Shown: piece after piece, positions 1 to 9,100 of the stretch
Layout of the letters: every line of letters starts with the position of its first letter
Position numbering within the stretch: the first letter of the stretch is position 1
Source: Glaciihabitans sp.
GTDB lineage: Bacteria > Actinomycetota > Actinomycetes > Actinomycetales > Microbacteriaceae
Direction of reading: 5' to 3'
Assembly (NCBI GenBank): GCA_025465535.1
Contig: JAODMY010000072.1
Span: 24,716-88,715 of the forward strand
Length of the DNA stretch: 64,000 nt
The notes under the pieces: model-generated
Database searches by the model: none
Seen by the model: the letters and a program-made list of their open reading frames with translations, nothing else
What the model was told of the DNA's origin: nothing
Position numbers and translations under genes: made by a program

Positions 1-667
1 CTGGGCGCTGAACCGTGCCAATCCGGCGGTGAACGTCGCGATGATCCGGCACCGCAACTCCGCCATCGCGCTCGTGCTTCAGGTGCTGTGTTCCGTGATC
101 GCATTCGGGACGGTCTTCCTGCTGCCGATCTTCACTCAGAACGTCCAGGGGCACACGGCCTTCCAAACCGGGATCGCCCTCCTTCCGCAGGGCATCATCA
201 TGGGAATCGGAACCTTCGTCGGACAGAAGCTTTCGGGACGGATCCCGCTCAAGGTCCTCGTCGTGGCCGGATTTGCGATCCTCGCCATCTCGAGCGTGTT
301 CCTGATCTTCCTGGACAAGGACACGTCCCTCGTCATCATTGGCGCCATCCTCTCCGGGCGTGCGATCGCCATCGGATTCGTGACGGCACCGCTCCTGATC
401 GCGATGCTTGCACCGCTGTCCGAGAGGGAACTGCCCGACGGCAACACCCTGTTCAACATCACGCAGCGCCTCGGTGGATCGATCGGTGTCAGCATCCTCG
501 GCTCGATCGTAGGAGCGGCGGGGCTCACGACCGCCGGGATAACGGATCGGTTCCACTGGGTGGGCGGGGGACTGGTCGCCCTCGCGGTAATCGCCGGCAT
601 CCTGTCGCTGTTCCTCACCCAGGACAAGAACGCTCCCGTGCGTGAGGTCAGCGTGGTCGCCGAGTAG
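1..667 (+). CDS. MFS exporter, DHA2 type, C-terminal part (5' end outside window)
   Basis: The open frame runs into the window edge (first full codon at base 2), so only the last 222 residues are seen. They form about six hydrophobic membrane helices separated by short loops, with the GIALLPQGI and FNITQRLGGSIG stretches typical of the second half of EmrB/QacA-like 14-helix drug:H+ antiporters. By family this protein would export drugs or other toxic compounds across the cytoplasmic membrane using the proton gradient; the substrate cannot be told. An in-frame GTG at 29 lies inside a helical region and is not a credible start. The gene ends convergently with the S4-domain gene, with a palindromic repeat in the gap. 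Confidence 0.85.
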   Translation, partial: WALNRANPAVNVAMIRHRNSAIALVLQVLCSVIAFGTVFLLPIFTQNVQGHTAFQTGIALLPQGIIMGIGTFVGQKLSGRIPLKVLVVAGFAILAISSVFLIFLDKDTSLVIIGAILSGRAIAIGFVTAPLLIAMLAPLSERELPDGNTLFNITQRLGGSIGVSILGSIVGAAGLTTAGITDRFHWVGGGLVALAVIAGILSLFLTQDKNAPVREVSVVAE

Positions 668-678
668 CTCCAACCCGC

Positions 679-725
679 GTCTGCCCCCGTGTGATGCGTC
701 TGCCCCCGTACGTACGGGGGCAGAC
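679..725. repeat. Family 1 palindromic repeat, copy 1 (47-bp shortened form)
   Basis: The core at 698-725 is a perfect 28-bp palindrome with arms GTCTGCCCCCGTAC and its complement. It is preceded by the outer left arm GTCTGCCCCCGTGTGATGC, but the outer right arm present in the copies at 45412 and 55911 is missing. The element sits between the stop of the MFS gene and the stop of the convergent S4 gene, where a hairpin could end transcription from both sides. Confidence 0.85.
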
Positions 726-736
726 AGGGCTCTCGG

Positions 737-1144
737 CTACTCGCCTTGGCCGTCGTCGCGTGGGTCGTGGGTGTCACGCCCGCGCAGTTTTTCGAGGTCG
801 CGTCTCTCGCGCTTGGTCGGGCGACCGGCGCCCCGATCGCGCATCGGGGCGAGCGCAACCTCTTCGCGTGGCGGGGGCGGGGGCGTCAGATCGGTGTAGC
901 TCGCGGCGGCAACCGGGGCGCTGACCCGCTTGGTCAGGATGGCGCCAACGACGACAATCTTGTCGAAACCCGACTCGCGAAGGCGGATTTCATCGCCGAC
1001 GTGAACGGATTGAGCCGCCTTCACCCGCTCTCCGTTGATGCGGACATGCCCGGCCCGACAAGCCGCCGTCGCGAGCGAGCGCGTCTTGATGAGCCGCACG
1101 GCCCAGATCCAGCTGTCGACCCGGGCGGTGTCTGCCGTCGCCAT
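737..1144 (-). CDS. S4-domain RNA-binding protein (Hsp15-like)
   Basis: A protein of 135 residues whose residues 8-60 match an S4 RNA-binding domain (RVDSWIWAVRLIKTRSLA, then GHVRINGERVK). The tail is charged and arginine-rich, with the PTKRERRDLEKLRGR segment typical of bacterial Hsp15-like proteins. That family binds structured RNA; E. coli Hsp15 binds free 50S subunits carrying stalled peptidyl-tRNA. A role in ribosome rescue here is inferred from the family only. The ATG overlaps the stop of the upstream HEAT-like gene by one base (TGATG on the minus strand), so the two are probably translated from one message. Confidence 0.85.
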   Translation of the reverse strand: MATADTARVDSWIWAVRLIKTRSLATAACRAGHVRINGERVKAAQSVHVGDEIRLRESGFDKIVVVGAILTKRVSAPVAAASYTDLTPPPPPREEVALAPMRDRGAGRPTKRERRDLEKLRGRDTHDPRDDGQGE

Positions 1145-1662
1145 CAGTGCGCGGAAGCGAGCTCGGACTCTGCGCGTTCGGGCTCTGTCAGTTCGGGCTC
1201 TGTCAGTTCGGAGCCGGCCAGTTCGGCTTTCCAGCGGACCAGGCTGCGGACGGTCTCGCTCGAGTCGTCCGCGAGTCTCTCCATCACATCCGCCGGCACG
1301 AAGAAGTTGACCGCGAGCCAGCCGCGAACCACCTCCGATTCGTCATCCGCCATCGAGCGCAGGATGTCGCAGGATGTCGACTCATTCCTCGCCACGCAGC
1401 CGCGAACTCCCGCATCGGGATCCTTCGACAGGCGAATGACGACATCCTCCGGCGCGTGATAGCTGCTCGCCGCGCTCTCCCGGATCTTGGGATTGGCGTC
1501 GGCGGCGAGGAGTCGCAGCCGCGCGATCTTGCTGGCGGTCACCGGGGGAGCAGGATGCTGTGTCGCGGCGAGTGCCGCCGCCTCCTCGGAGGTGAGCATG
1601 GATGGCGCAGCTTCACGCATCGCGCGCCGCTGGGCCGGGGTATTGAACCGAATGCACGACAT
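1144..1662 (-). CDS. HEAT-like repeat protein, hypothetical
   Basis: A protein of 172 residues from the ATG at 1662 (MSCIRFNTPAQRR). The frame stays open further upstream, but there it overlaps the DUF1295 gene, so the internal ATG is preferred. Residues 50-150 show short alpha-helical repeats of the type LLAADANPKIRESAA, LSKDPDAGVRGCVA, MADDESEVVRGWLA and LADDSSETVRSLV, the pattern of HEAT or leucine-rich variant repeats that usually serve as protein-binding scaffolds. The tail repeats ELTEP twice, the result of a small tandem duplication in the DNA. No catalytic motif is seen and the function is unknown. It is coupled to the S4-domain gene downstream. Confidence 0.7.
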   Translation of the reverse strand: MSCIRFNTPAQRRAMREAAPSMLTSEEAAALAATQHPAPPVTASKIARLRLLAADANPKIRESAASSYHAPEDVVIRLSKDPDAGVRGCVARNESTSCDILRSMADDESEVVRGWLAVNFFVPADVMERLADDSSETVRSLVRWKAELAGSELTEPELTEPERAESELASAH

Positions 1663-1685
1663 ATCGACCACCGTACTCGCGTGGG

Positions 1686-2510
1686 TCAGGCCGCAGCGGA
1701 TGCCGCGCGCCGTCGTCGCGGAAACCACGGTACGACTGCCGAGGTGGTCGCTTGGTACTCCGCGTACTCGGGATATTTCGAGCGCGTGATGCTCTCCGTG
1801 AATATGGTCGAGCCGATGAACAGCGTGGTCAGCAGGAACGCGCCGAGTACCGTCCACTGCAGGATCGAGCCCGCAGCGACGACGCCGAAGAAGAACAGCG
1901 TCCACCACTGCGCCTGCTCGAAGAAGAAGTTCGGATGACGGCTGAAGCGCCAGAGACCGGTCTGCGCGAAGCGGGGCTGGGGAGCGCGCCCGGCAGCGAT
2001 CTCGGACTTCTTCCAGCCCTGGAAGTTCCACTGCTGCTGGTCTGACACCGTCTCACCGACCAATAGTCCGAGGAAGACGATGGTGACAACGACATCCCAG
2101 AATCCGAAGGGCGTCGTGCGGTGGCTCCAGGCTGTGAAGGCGGGCAGCGCAATGAGCAGCAGAATGACGTTTTGCCAGAGCACGATGAAAAAGAAGTTGA
2201 AGAGTTCGAACTGCCAGCGGTTCATCCGGCCACGCAATACGGCCCAGCGGTAGTCCTCGACTCCGCGGTAACCGCCCTTGCGTGCGAAGTTGTAGGTCAG
2301 CCGGGCTCCCCACAGGGTGACGAGCACGGCCATGACGTCGAGGCGCTCGTTGGCGAGCCCCGTCGCGCCGGCGAAAATCCAGACGTAGACCACGGGGATG
2401 ATCGACCAGATGCGGTCGACCCAGGAGTGGTCGTGCGTGATGAGCGAAGCGACCCAGACGAAGGCGCACACGCCGATGGCGGTGAGGAAACAGACGTAAA
2501 GTGGGGTCAC
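1686..2510 (-). CDS. DUF1295 / steroid 5-alpha-reductase-like membrane protein
   Basis: About 274 residues from a GTG at 2510 (VTPLYVCFLTAIGVCAF). The reading frame continues upstream, and an ATG at 2555 would overlap the divergent pgsA start, so it is less likely. The protein has about seven hydrophobic segments and the C-terminal signature GLWRFSRHPNFFFEQAQWW followed by FTESITRSKYPEYAEYQ. This is characteristic of DUF1295 proteins, which are related to steroid 5-alpha-reductases and isoprenylcysteine methyltransferases. Those relatives act on lipids in the membrane, but the substrate of the bacterial DUF1295 members is not established. The neighbouring pgsA fits a lipid context. Confidence 0.8.
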   Translation of the reverse strand: MTPLYVCFLTAIGVCAFVWVASLITHDHSWVDRIWSIIPVVYVWIFAGATGLANERLDVMAVLVTLWGARLTYNFARKGGYRGVEDYRWAVLRGRMNRWQFELFNFFFIVLWQNVILLLIALPAFTAWSHRTTPFGFWDVVVTIVFLGLLVGETVSDQQQWNFQGWKKSEIAAGRAPQPRFAQTGLWRFSRHPNFFFEQAQWWTLFFFGVVAAGSILQWTVLGAFLLTTLFIGSTIFTESITRSKYPEYAEYQATTSAVVPWFPRRRRAASAAA

Positions 2511-2541
2511 TTCGACGAGCCTAGCGTTGCTCGTACTTCGG

Positions 2542-2547
2542 TAGACT
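2542..2547 (+). promoter_or_regulatory. Putative -10 box of a leaderless pgsA transcript
   Basis: TAGACT ends 6 nt before the ATG at 2554 and there is no Shine-Dalgarno sequence in between, so transcription starting at or next to the ATG is likely. No convincing -35 box is visible. Confidence 0.4.
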
Positions 2548-2553
2548 CGCAGC

Positions 2554-3171
2554 ATGGGAGCCACAGGCCAGAGCGAGGTCAGCTCCCGAATTTTCACAAT
2601 TCCGAACCTCTTGAGCTTTATTCGGCTCGCCCTCGTTCCGGTTTTTCTGGTGTTGATCATCCTCCGCGCCGACTTCGCGGCACTCGTGGTTCTCGTGATC
2701 TCGAGCGTCACCGACTACTTTGACGGCCAGATCGCTCGCCGGTTCGGGCAAGTCACCAGGCTCGGGCAATTGCTTGATCCCGCGGCGGACCGCCTCTTCA
2801 TTTTCGCCGCCCTGATCGGCCTTTCTGTCAGCGGCATCATCCCGTGGTGGCTCGGAGCCGTCATCATCGGCCGGGATGTCATGCTCGCCGTTCTCGGAAT
2901 CATCCTCGCCAACAACGGTTTCGGCCCACTGCCCGTGCACCACCTCGGCAAATTCGGAACATTTTCACTCCTCTATGCACTGCCCATTCTCATGCTCGGT
3001 GGGGCGTTCCATCAGATCGGCTGGATCACCAACCCGGTTGGATGGGCGTTCGCTCTTTGGGGCGCATTCGTTTACTGGTGGGCCGGCGTGATATATCTCC
3101 GTGAAACCGCGCGAGTTATTAGGATTCCGAGGGGTATAGCTACCGCTTCATCAGATACGCTGGGGGGCTGA
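2554..3171 (+). CDS. pgsA: CDP-alcohol phosphatidyltransferase, PgsA type
   Basis: A membrane protein of 205 residues with the complete CDP-alcohol phosphotransferase signature at residues 54-79: D54, D57-G58, A61-R62, G71, D75 and D79. The four aspartates bind Mg2+ and activate glycerol-3-phosphate. By family it makes phosphatidylglycerophosphate from CDP-diacylglycerol and glycerol-3-phosphate in the cytoplasmic membrane. Other members use inositol phosphate, so the acceptor is inferred from similarity to actinobacterial PgsA and from its place next to garA, as in Mycobacterium. Hydrophobic segments flank the motif on both sides. The ATG is favoured by a close upstream TAGACT box. Confidence 0.85.
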   Translation: MGATGQSEVSSRIFTIPNLLSFIRLALVPVFLVLIILRADFAALVVLVISSVTDYFDGQIARRFGQVTRLGQLLDPAADRLFIFAALIGLSVSGIIPWWLGAVIIGRDVMLAVLGIILANNGFGPLPVHHLGKFGTFSLLYALPILMLGGAFHQIGWITNPVGWAFALWGAFVYWWAGVIYLRETARVIRIPRGIATASSDTLGG

Positions 3172-3181
3172 ATGGAGGTTC

Positions 3182-3679
3182 ATGATGGTTGATTCACATG
3201 ACGCGGGTCCGACGGAGCCGTTTACGCCTCCTGTTCCATCGTCGTCACCCACCGACACGACCATGACTTTCACGGCCGGGTTCGCGGCTCAGGTCGCTTC
3301 CGTTGGCGGCGATGTCGCGCCGCAGGAGCACGAGGCCATCGCCGCGCTGCCGTCCGGTTCCGCTCTTCTCGTCGTTCGCCGCGGACCGAATGTGGGCGCG
3401 CGCTTCCTGCTCGATGCCGATGTCACGACCGTTGGGCGCCATCCGGATGCGGACATCTTCCTTGACGACGTGACCGTGTCCCGTCGTCACGCCGAGTTTC
3501 TTCGCGAAGGCAAGAACTTCCAGGTCAAAGATTTGGGCAGCCTTAATGGCACCTACTTCGACGGCAATCGCATTGACGGTGTTGCCGCGTTGAGCGATGG
3601 CTCAGAGGTGCAGGTCGGAAAGTTTCGATTGACGTTCTATGCATCGCGCGTCGATCTCGCGCACGTGGCAAGCCGCTAG
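3182..3679 (+). CDS. garA: FHA-domain protein, GarA/OdhI type
   Basis: A protein of 165 residues. The C-terminal half (about 68-155) is a forkhead-associated domain with the expected phospho-threonine binding residues: VGRHPDADIFL, VSRRHAEF and LGSLNGTYFDG. The N-terminus is disordered and carries TDTTMTFTAGF, resembling the ETTSVF segment of GarA that is phosphorylated by PknB/PknG. GarA/OdhI, when unphosphorylated, inhibits 2-oxoglutarate dehydrogenase and controls glutamate metabolism; that role is inferred. Two adjacent ATGs exist at 3182 and 3185; GGAGG at 3174-3178 is better spaced for the second. It is followed by a merR gene with a one-base overlap, the order also seen in mycobacteria. 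Confidence 0.87.
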   Translation: MMVDSHDAGPTEPFTPPVPSSSPTDTTMTFTAGFAAQVASVGGDVAPQEHEAIAALPSGSALLVVRRGPNVGARFLLDADVTTVGRHPDADIFLDDVTVSRRHAEFLREGKNFQVKDLGSLNGTYFDGNRIDGVAALSDGSEVQVGKFRLTFYASRVDLAHVASR

Positions 3680-4380
3680 TGGCTCGCGTATCGGCCCAGG
3701 CGTCCGTCAAGTCGGAGTCGGGGGGCGCATCCCTGCTCAGTATCGGCCAGGTGCTCGCCCGGCTGAACCCCGAATTCCCTGATCTGACCCCGTCGAAACT
3801 TCGCTTCCTCGAGGAACGCCAACTCATTTCGCCCGCCCGCACCGAGTCCGGCTACCGCAAATTCTCGCCCGCGGACCTCACGCGGCTCCGCTTCGTGCTC
3901 ACGATGCAGCGCGACCACTACGTTCCGCTCAAGGTCATTCGCGGCTATCTCGATGAGTTGGATGCCGGTCGCCAGCCGGTACTGCCCGGGGGATCCACGC
4001 AGGCGCCATCCATGCTTTCGGGGGAGCGCAAGTACACGCGAGACGAACTCATCCGTGAGGCCGGCGCGACCGTCATGCTCATGGGCGACGCCATCACGGC
4101 CTCCCTCATTGTGCCGGCAGACGTGTTCGGGGACGAAGCTCTCTCGGTGCTCCGCGCTCTCGTCGAACTGCAGCGCTCGGGCATCGAGCCGCGTCACCTT
4201 CGTGGATTTCGCGGGGCGGCCGAACGCGAGCTCGGCCTCATCGAGAGTGCGCTCATCCCGGTCGCCCGTCGCAAGGACGCCTCGAGCCGCGCCAAGGCGG
4301 CAGAACTGGCCAAGGAGATCGCCGGCCAGCTGGAGATTGTGCGCGGAAGCCTGATCCGCTCCGCGCTTTCGAAGCTTTGA
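3679..4380 (+). CDS. MerR-family transcriptional regulator (Rv1828-like)
   Basis: A protein of 233 residues starting at a GTG that overlaps the garA stop by one base. Residues 18-90 form a MerR winged helix-turn-helix (LLSIGQVLARL, LRFLEERQLISPART, GYRKFSPADLTRLRFVLTMQRD). The rest is a longer helical effector or dimerisation region without the cysteine clusters of metal sensors. In mycobacteria the gene at this place is Rv1828, a MerR protein of unknown ligand. Coupling to garA suggests co-expression. Part of the middle (about 100-115) is low complexity. Confidence 0.85.
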   Translation: MARVSAQASVKSESGGASLLSIGQVLARLNPEFPDLTPSKLRFLEERQLISPARTESGYRKFSPADLTRLRFVLTMQRDHYVPLKVIRGYLDELDAGRQPVLPGGSTQAPSMLSGERKYTRDELIREAGATVMLMGDAITASLIVPADVFGDEALSVLRALVELQRSGIEPRHLRGFRGAAERELGLIESALIPVARRKDASSRAKAAELAKEIAGQLEIVRGSLIRSALSKL

Positions 4381-4492
4381 TGGCGGATCTCCTGGTCCCC
4401 ATTTTCGACACGCCGCCGATTTTTCGACGAATGTCGTTGATCGAGATTGATCACGTGGGTAGCGTTAGGTTTAGCAAAACCGTCAACGTCAA

Positions 4493-4505
4493 CTTCAAGC
4501 TGAAG
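4493..4505. promoter_or_regulatory. Inverted repeat upstream of second merR gene, possible operator
   Basis: CTTCA-AGC-TGAAG lies 48 nt before the start of the second MerR gene, next to GTCAACGTCAACTT. MerR proteins bind such short dyads inside promoters, so autoregulation is possible, but there is no direct evidence. Confidence 0.3.
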
Positions 4506-4553
4506 GCTAGACATTGATGCGTTTGCACATCTGTTATATGAGAGGCACGAGCC

Positions 4554-5108
4554 ATGAGTGAGAGCGAAGTCAGCCGTAGTGAGGGTTCCCGCTACGACCT
4601 GGGCCTGCTCTTTACCGACGGGATGCCCGATCTCGACGACACCGCGGGTTATCGCGGCGCAATCGCGGCACGTGCCGCCGGTATCAGCTACCGCCAGCTT
4701 GACTACTGGGCCCGCACGCAGCTGGTCGAGCCGACCGTGCGTGGCGCGGCAGGATCCGGATCCCAGCGACTCTACGGATTCCGCGACATCCTCGTCCTCA
4801 AGCTCGTCAAGAGACTTCTCGACACCGGCATCTCGCTTCAGCAGATCCGGACCGCCGTCAATCAGCTTCGTGAGGCCGGCGTCAGCGACCTGGCCCAGAC
4901 CACGCTCATGAGCGATGGCGCGAGCGTCTACCTCTGCACAACCAATGATGAAGTCATCGACCTCGTCAACCGCGGCCAGGGTGTCTTCGGTATTGCGGTC
5001 GGTAAGGTGCTCCGCGAGGTGGAGACCAGCCTCGTTGAGCTCGACTCGATCAAGGGCGAAGATCCGGCCGACGAGCTCGCCCAGCGCAGGGCCGTTCGCG
5101 CAAGCTAG
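4554..5108 (+). CDS. MerR-family transcriptional regulator (Rv1830-like)
   Basis: A protein of 184 residues with a MerR-type DNA-binding domain at about 40-110 (AGISYRQLDYWARTQLVEP, then SQRLYGFRDILVLKLVKRLLD). The C-terminus contains VYLCTTNDEVIDLVNRGQGVFGIAV, typical of the actinobacterial Rv1830/HspR-like branch. A GAGAGG ribosome-binding site precedes the ATG. In Mycobacterium a DUF151 nuclease gene (Rv1829) separates the two merR genes; here there is only a 173-bp noncoding gap with a possible operator. Target genes are unknown. Confidence 0.85.
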   Translation: MSESEVSRSEGSRYDLGLLFTDGMPDLDDTAGYRGAIAARAAGISYRQLDYWARTQLVEPTVRGAAGSGSQRLYGFRDILVLKLVKRLLDTGISLQQIRTAVNQLREAGVSDLAQTTLMSDGASVYLCTTNDEVIDLVNRGQGVFGIAVGKVLREVETSLVELDSIKGEDPADELAQRRAVRAS

Positions 5109-5169
5109 TTCTGCGGGTCTCCCCGCATCCGGCCAGCGATTCGCCGAGATGGGTCAACGCGGACAAGAT

Positions 5170-5187
5170 GGGCGTCCGCGGACGCCC
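5170..5187. terminator. Perfect 18-bp palindrome between convergent genes
   Basis: GGGCGTCCG followed directly by CGGACGCCC lies between the stop of the second merR gene and the stop of the convergent parA-like gene, and is nested inside a wider GGTCAA / TTGACC pair (5153 and 5191). No T-run follows, so action as a bidirectional terminator is only inferred from the location. Confidence 0.4.
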
Positions 5188-5240
5188 CAATTGACCGCAT
5201 TGGCCCAAATTAGCGCCGCGCGACCAGCGCAGCGGCCTAA

Positions 5241-6059
5241 TTACGCGAACTCGCCGAGCTTGGCGGTGCGCATGACGCGCTCGAGCAGCTGATCGAAGTT
5301 GCGCGCCATTTCCTGCGCGCTCTCGCCTGGCCAGACGTGCAGCGGCTTGGCCGCGCCCTGTGCCTGCTGCAGCGAGGTCCGCTCAGGAAGTTGCGGGGAG
5401 AGCACGAGCGGTCCGAACATGTCGCGCAGCTCTTTGATCCGGAACTGGTGTTCAAGCGACTGGACGCGCGCACGGTTCACGATAATGCCGAGCGGCTGAA
5501 GCCGGGGCGAGAGTCCGCGACGGATCTCTTCGATGGCTCGCAGCGCGCGGTCGGCCGCCGCGACGGAGAACAGGCCGGGCTCGGTCACGACGGTTACCCG
5601 GTCGCTTGCCGCCCAGGCGGTGCGGGTCAGGGCATTCAGCGACGGTGCGCAGTCGACGAGCACGAGGTCATAGTCGGCCTCGACATTCGCGAGAGCCTCC
5701 TCGAGCTTCCAAATGTCGCGGATGCTCGGGTGTGGTCCGTCGAAATTGATGGCGGAAGGGGATCCGATCATCACGTCGATCTTGCCGGAGCGTCCCCTTG
5801 TCCAGCCGCTGGAGGTGATGGCGGCGCGAACGATCTTCTCCTTGGGGGAGGCGAGAACATCGGCCACATTCAGGTGACCGGCGACATTGATGTCCATACC
5901 GGTCGAGACATCCGACTGCGGGTCGAGATCGACGACGAGGGTGCGCAGGCCCTTGGCAAAAGCGGCTGAGGCCAGCCCGAGCGTCACTGTGGTCTTTCCC
6001 ACGCCCCCCTTGAGGGAGCTGACGCTGAGTACATGCACGAGTAACGACGATACCTTCAC
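5241..6059 (-). CDS. ParA/Soj-like ATPase, orphan
   Basis: A protein of 272 residues of the ParA/MinD P-loop family. The deviant Walker A motif LKGGVGKTTVTLGLA is at about 16-30, Walker A' is LVVDLDPQSDVSTGM, and Walker B is LVLVDCAPSLNALT. Such ATPases dimerise on ATP, bind DNA or membrane, and position chromosomes, plasmids or protein complexes. There is no parB gene or parS site nearby, so it is not the chromosomal segregation ParA. It lies divergent to pyc, and a second MinD-like ATPase lies on the other side of pyc. Start: GTG at 6059, with another GTG at 6038 that would begin right before the conserved beta strand. Confidence 0.85.
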   Translation of the reverse strand: MKVSSLLVHVLSVSSLKGGVGKTTVTLGLASAAFAKGLRTLVVDLDPQSDVSTGMDINVAGHLNVADVLASPKEKIVRAAITSSGWTRGRSGKIDVMIGSPSAINFDGPHPSIRDIWKLEEALANVEADYDLVLVDCAPSLNALTRTAWAASDRVTVVTEPGLFSVAAADRALRAIEEIRRGLSPRLQPLGIIVNRARVQSLEHQFRIKELRDMFGPLVLSPQLPERTSLQQAQGAAKPLHVWPGESAQEMARNFDQLLERVMRTAKLGEFA

Positions 6060-6129
6060 TAGTCTTAAGAAACCTAAATGAACACGCTTCGAATGACGCT
6101 GTCGGCATGTCGCGTAGTTGAGTCCACTT

Positions 6130-6135
6130 TAGGAT
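6130..6135 (+). promoter_or_regulatory. Putative -10 box of pyc
   Basis: TAGGAT lies 23 nt before the pyc ATG, leaving room for a short leader that carries the AAAGGA ribosome-binding site. The -35 region is not clear. Confidence 0.35.
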
Positions 6136-6158
6136 TGGCCCAGTTGTGAAAGGACCAC

Positions 6159-9100
6159 ATGTTCAAGAAGATCCTGGTTGCTAACCGCGGTGAAATTGCC
6201 ATCCGCGCGTTCCGTGCGGCGTTCGAACTCGGGGCCGCCACGGTCGCCGTTTTCCCGTACGAAGACCGCAATTCCATGCATCGGCTGAAGGCGGATGAGG
6301 CCTACCAGATCGGTGACAAGGGTCATCCGGTTCGGGCCTATCTTGACGTCGCGGAGATCATCCGGGTGGCCAGGGAATCCGGCGCGGACGCGATTTATCC
6401 CGGCTACGGATTTCTCTCAGAAAACCCGGATCTTGCCCAGGCCGCTGCCGACGCCGGCATCACCTTCATCGGCCCGCCGACCCGCGTTCTCGAAATGGCC
6501 GGCAACAAGGTCACCGCAAAGGAGCACGCGATCGAGGCGGGCGTTCCTGTCCTGAAGTCGACTCCGGCATCCCGCGACATCGACGAACTTCTGGGCGGCG
6601 CGGACGCGATCGGGTTCCCGATCTTCGCCAAGGCAGTCGCGGGCGGTGGCGGCCGGGGGATGCGCCGGGTTGAGAAGAAGGAAGATCTTCGCGAGGCGCT
6701 CGAGGCCGCAATGCGAGAGGCCGACAGCGCGTTCGGCGACCCGACAATGTTCCTAGAGCAGGCGGTTGTCCGACCGCGCCACATCGAGGTCCAGATCCTC
6801 GCTGATGCGACGGGGGAGACCGTCCATCTTTTCGAGCGCGACTGCTCTGTACAGCGACGTCACCAGAAGGTCATCGAGATCGCTCCGGCGCCGAACCTCG
6901 ACGAAGACATCCGCCAGGCGATGTACCGCGATGCGATCGCGTTCGCGCGCTCCATCAACTACGAGAACGCGGGAACCGTCGAGTTCCTGCTCGATACCGT
7001 GGGGGAGCGCAAGGGCAAGCACTTCTTCATCGAGATGAATCCGCGCATCCAGGTCGAGCACACGGTGACCGAGGAGGTCACCGACGTCGACCTGGTCCAG
7101 TCCCAGATGCGGATCGCGGCCGGGCAGTCCCTCGAGCAGCTCGGGCTCCAGCAGAAAGACCTGCGCCTGCGTGGCGCAGCTCTGCAGTGCCGCATCACCA
7201 CCGAGGATCCGGCCGCGGGATTCCGCCCGGACACGGGCAAGATCACGACGTACCGTTCGCCCGGCGGCGCCGGGATCCGTTTGGACGGCGGGACCATCAA
7301 CGCGGGCGCCCAGATTTCTCCGCACTTCGATTCGATGCTCGTGAAGATGACCTGCCGCGGCCGCGACTTCACCGCGGCGGTCACTCGGGCCAAGCGCGGG
7401 CTTGCCGAGTTCCGCCTGCGCGGGGTGACGACGAACATCCCGTTCCTGCAGGCTGTGCTGGATGATCCGGACTTCGCGGCGGGAGATCTGAGCACGTCGT
7501 TCATCGAGGAACGGCCGTGGTTGGTGCGTGGCCACCAGTCGAAGGATCGTGGCACGAAGATCGTGAACTGGCTCGCCGACATGACGGTCAACCAGCCGAA
7601 CGGCAGCGGTGAGGGCATCATCAACCCGGCGCTGAAGCTCCCGGATATCGACCTTGACTCGCCGGCCCCGGCGGGTTCTCGGCAGAAGTTGCTCGAGCTC
7701 GGACCGGTCGGTTTTGCAGCCGCGCTTCGTGCGCAGACCGCCCTTGCCGTGACCGAGACAACGATGCGCGACGCCCACCAGTCGCTGCTGGCGACCCGCG
7801 TGCGCACCCGCGACCTCGTCGCCGTCGCTCCGTACGTTGCCCGGCTCACACCGGAACTCCTTTCGGTCGAGGCATGGGGCGGCGCGACCTACGATGTGGC
7901 GCTGCGTTTCCTCGCCGAGGACCCGTGGGAGCGACTTGCCGCGTTGCGGGAAGCGCTGCCGAACATCAACATCCAGATGCTGCTTCGCGGTCGAAACACA
8001 GTCGGCTACACGCCGTACCCGACCGAGGTGACGGATTCGTTCGTGCGGGAGGCTGCGGCGACCGGCGTTGACATCTTCCGCATCTTCGACGCGCTCAACG
8101 ACGTCTCGCAGATGAAGCCGGCCATCGACTCCGTCCTGGCTACTGGAACGACGATCGCCGAAGTCGCGCTCTGCTACACGGCAGACCTGCTGGACCCGGA
8201 CGAGAAGCTGTACACGCTCGACTACTACCTGCGCCTGGCCGAGCAGATCGTCGAGGCCGGTGCGCACATCATCGCCATCAAGGACATGGCGGGCCTCCTT
8301 CGGGCCGAGGCCGGCGAGAAGCTCGTGACGGCCCTGCGTTCGCGTTTCGACCTTCCCGTCCACCTCCACACCCACGACACCGCGGGCGGCCAGCTCGCGA
8401 CGCTGCTGGCCGCGAGCCGTGCCGGTGCGGATGCGGTGGATGTGGCGAGCGCTCCGATGGCCGGTACCACGAGCCAGCCGTCGGCATCCGCCCTCGTCGC
8501 GGCGCTCGCCCACACCGAGCGCGACACGGGACTCTCCCTCCAGGCCGTCTCGGACCTCGAGCCATACTGGGAGGCCGTTCGCCACGTCTACCGGCCGTTC
8601 GAGTCCGGACTGCCGGGTCCGACCGGTCGCGTGTACAAGCACGAGATCCCGGGTGGGCAGCTTTCGAATCTCCGACAGCAGGCCATCGCACTGGGGCTCG
8701 CCGACCAGTTCGAGAAGATCGAGGACCTGTACGCGGCCGCCAGCCGGATCCTCGGCCGTCCGCCCAAGGTCACCCCGTCGTCCAAGGTCGTTGGCGATCT
8801 GGCGCTGGCGCTTGCCGCGGCGAACGCCGACCCAGACGACTTCGAGCAGAACCCGCAGAAATACGACATCCCCGACTCCGTCATCGGCTTCATGGCCGGC
8901 GAGCTCGGCGACCTGCCAGGGGGATGGCCGGAGCCGTTCCGCAGCAAGGTTCTCGCGGGCAGGAAGGTGAAGATCGGCGTCGAGCCGGTCAGCGCGGAAG
9001 ACCTCGCCGACCTCGAGGTCGACGGGACGACCCGGCGACGGACCTTGAACCGACTGTTATTCGCCGGCCCAACGAGGATCTTCGAAGAGAATCGCGAGGT

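Noticed and set aside
679..725. Insertion sequence or transposon end
   Set aside because: No transposase gene or target-site duplication is seen with any of the four palindromes.
6753..8642. Antisense frame of about 630 codons inside pyc
   Set aside because: Shadow of pyc codon bias; no domain is recognisable.
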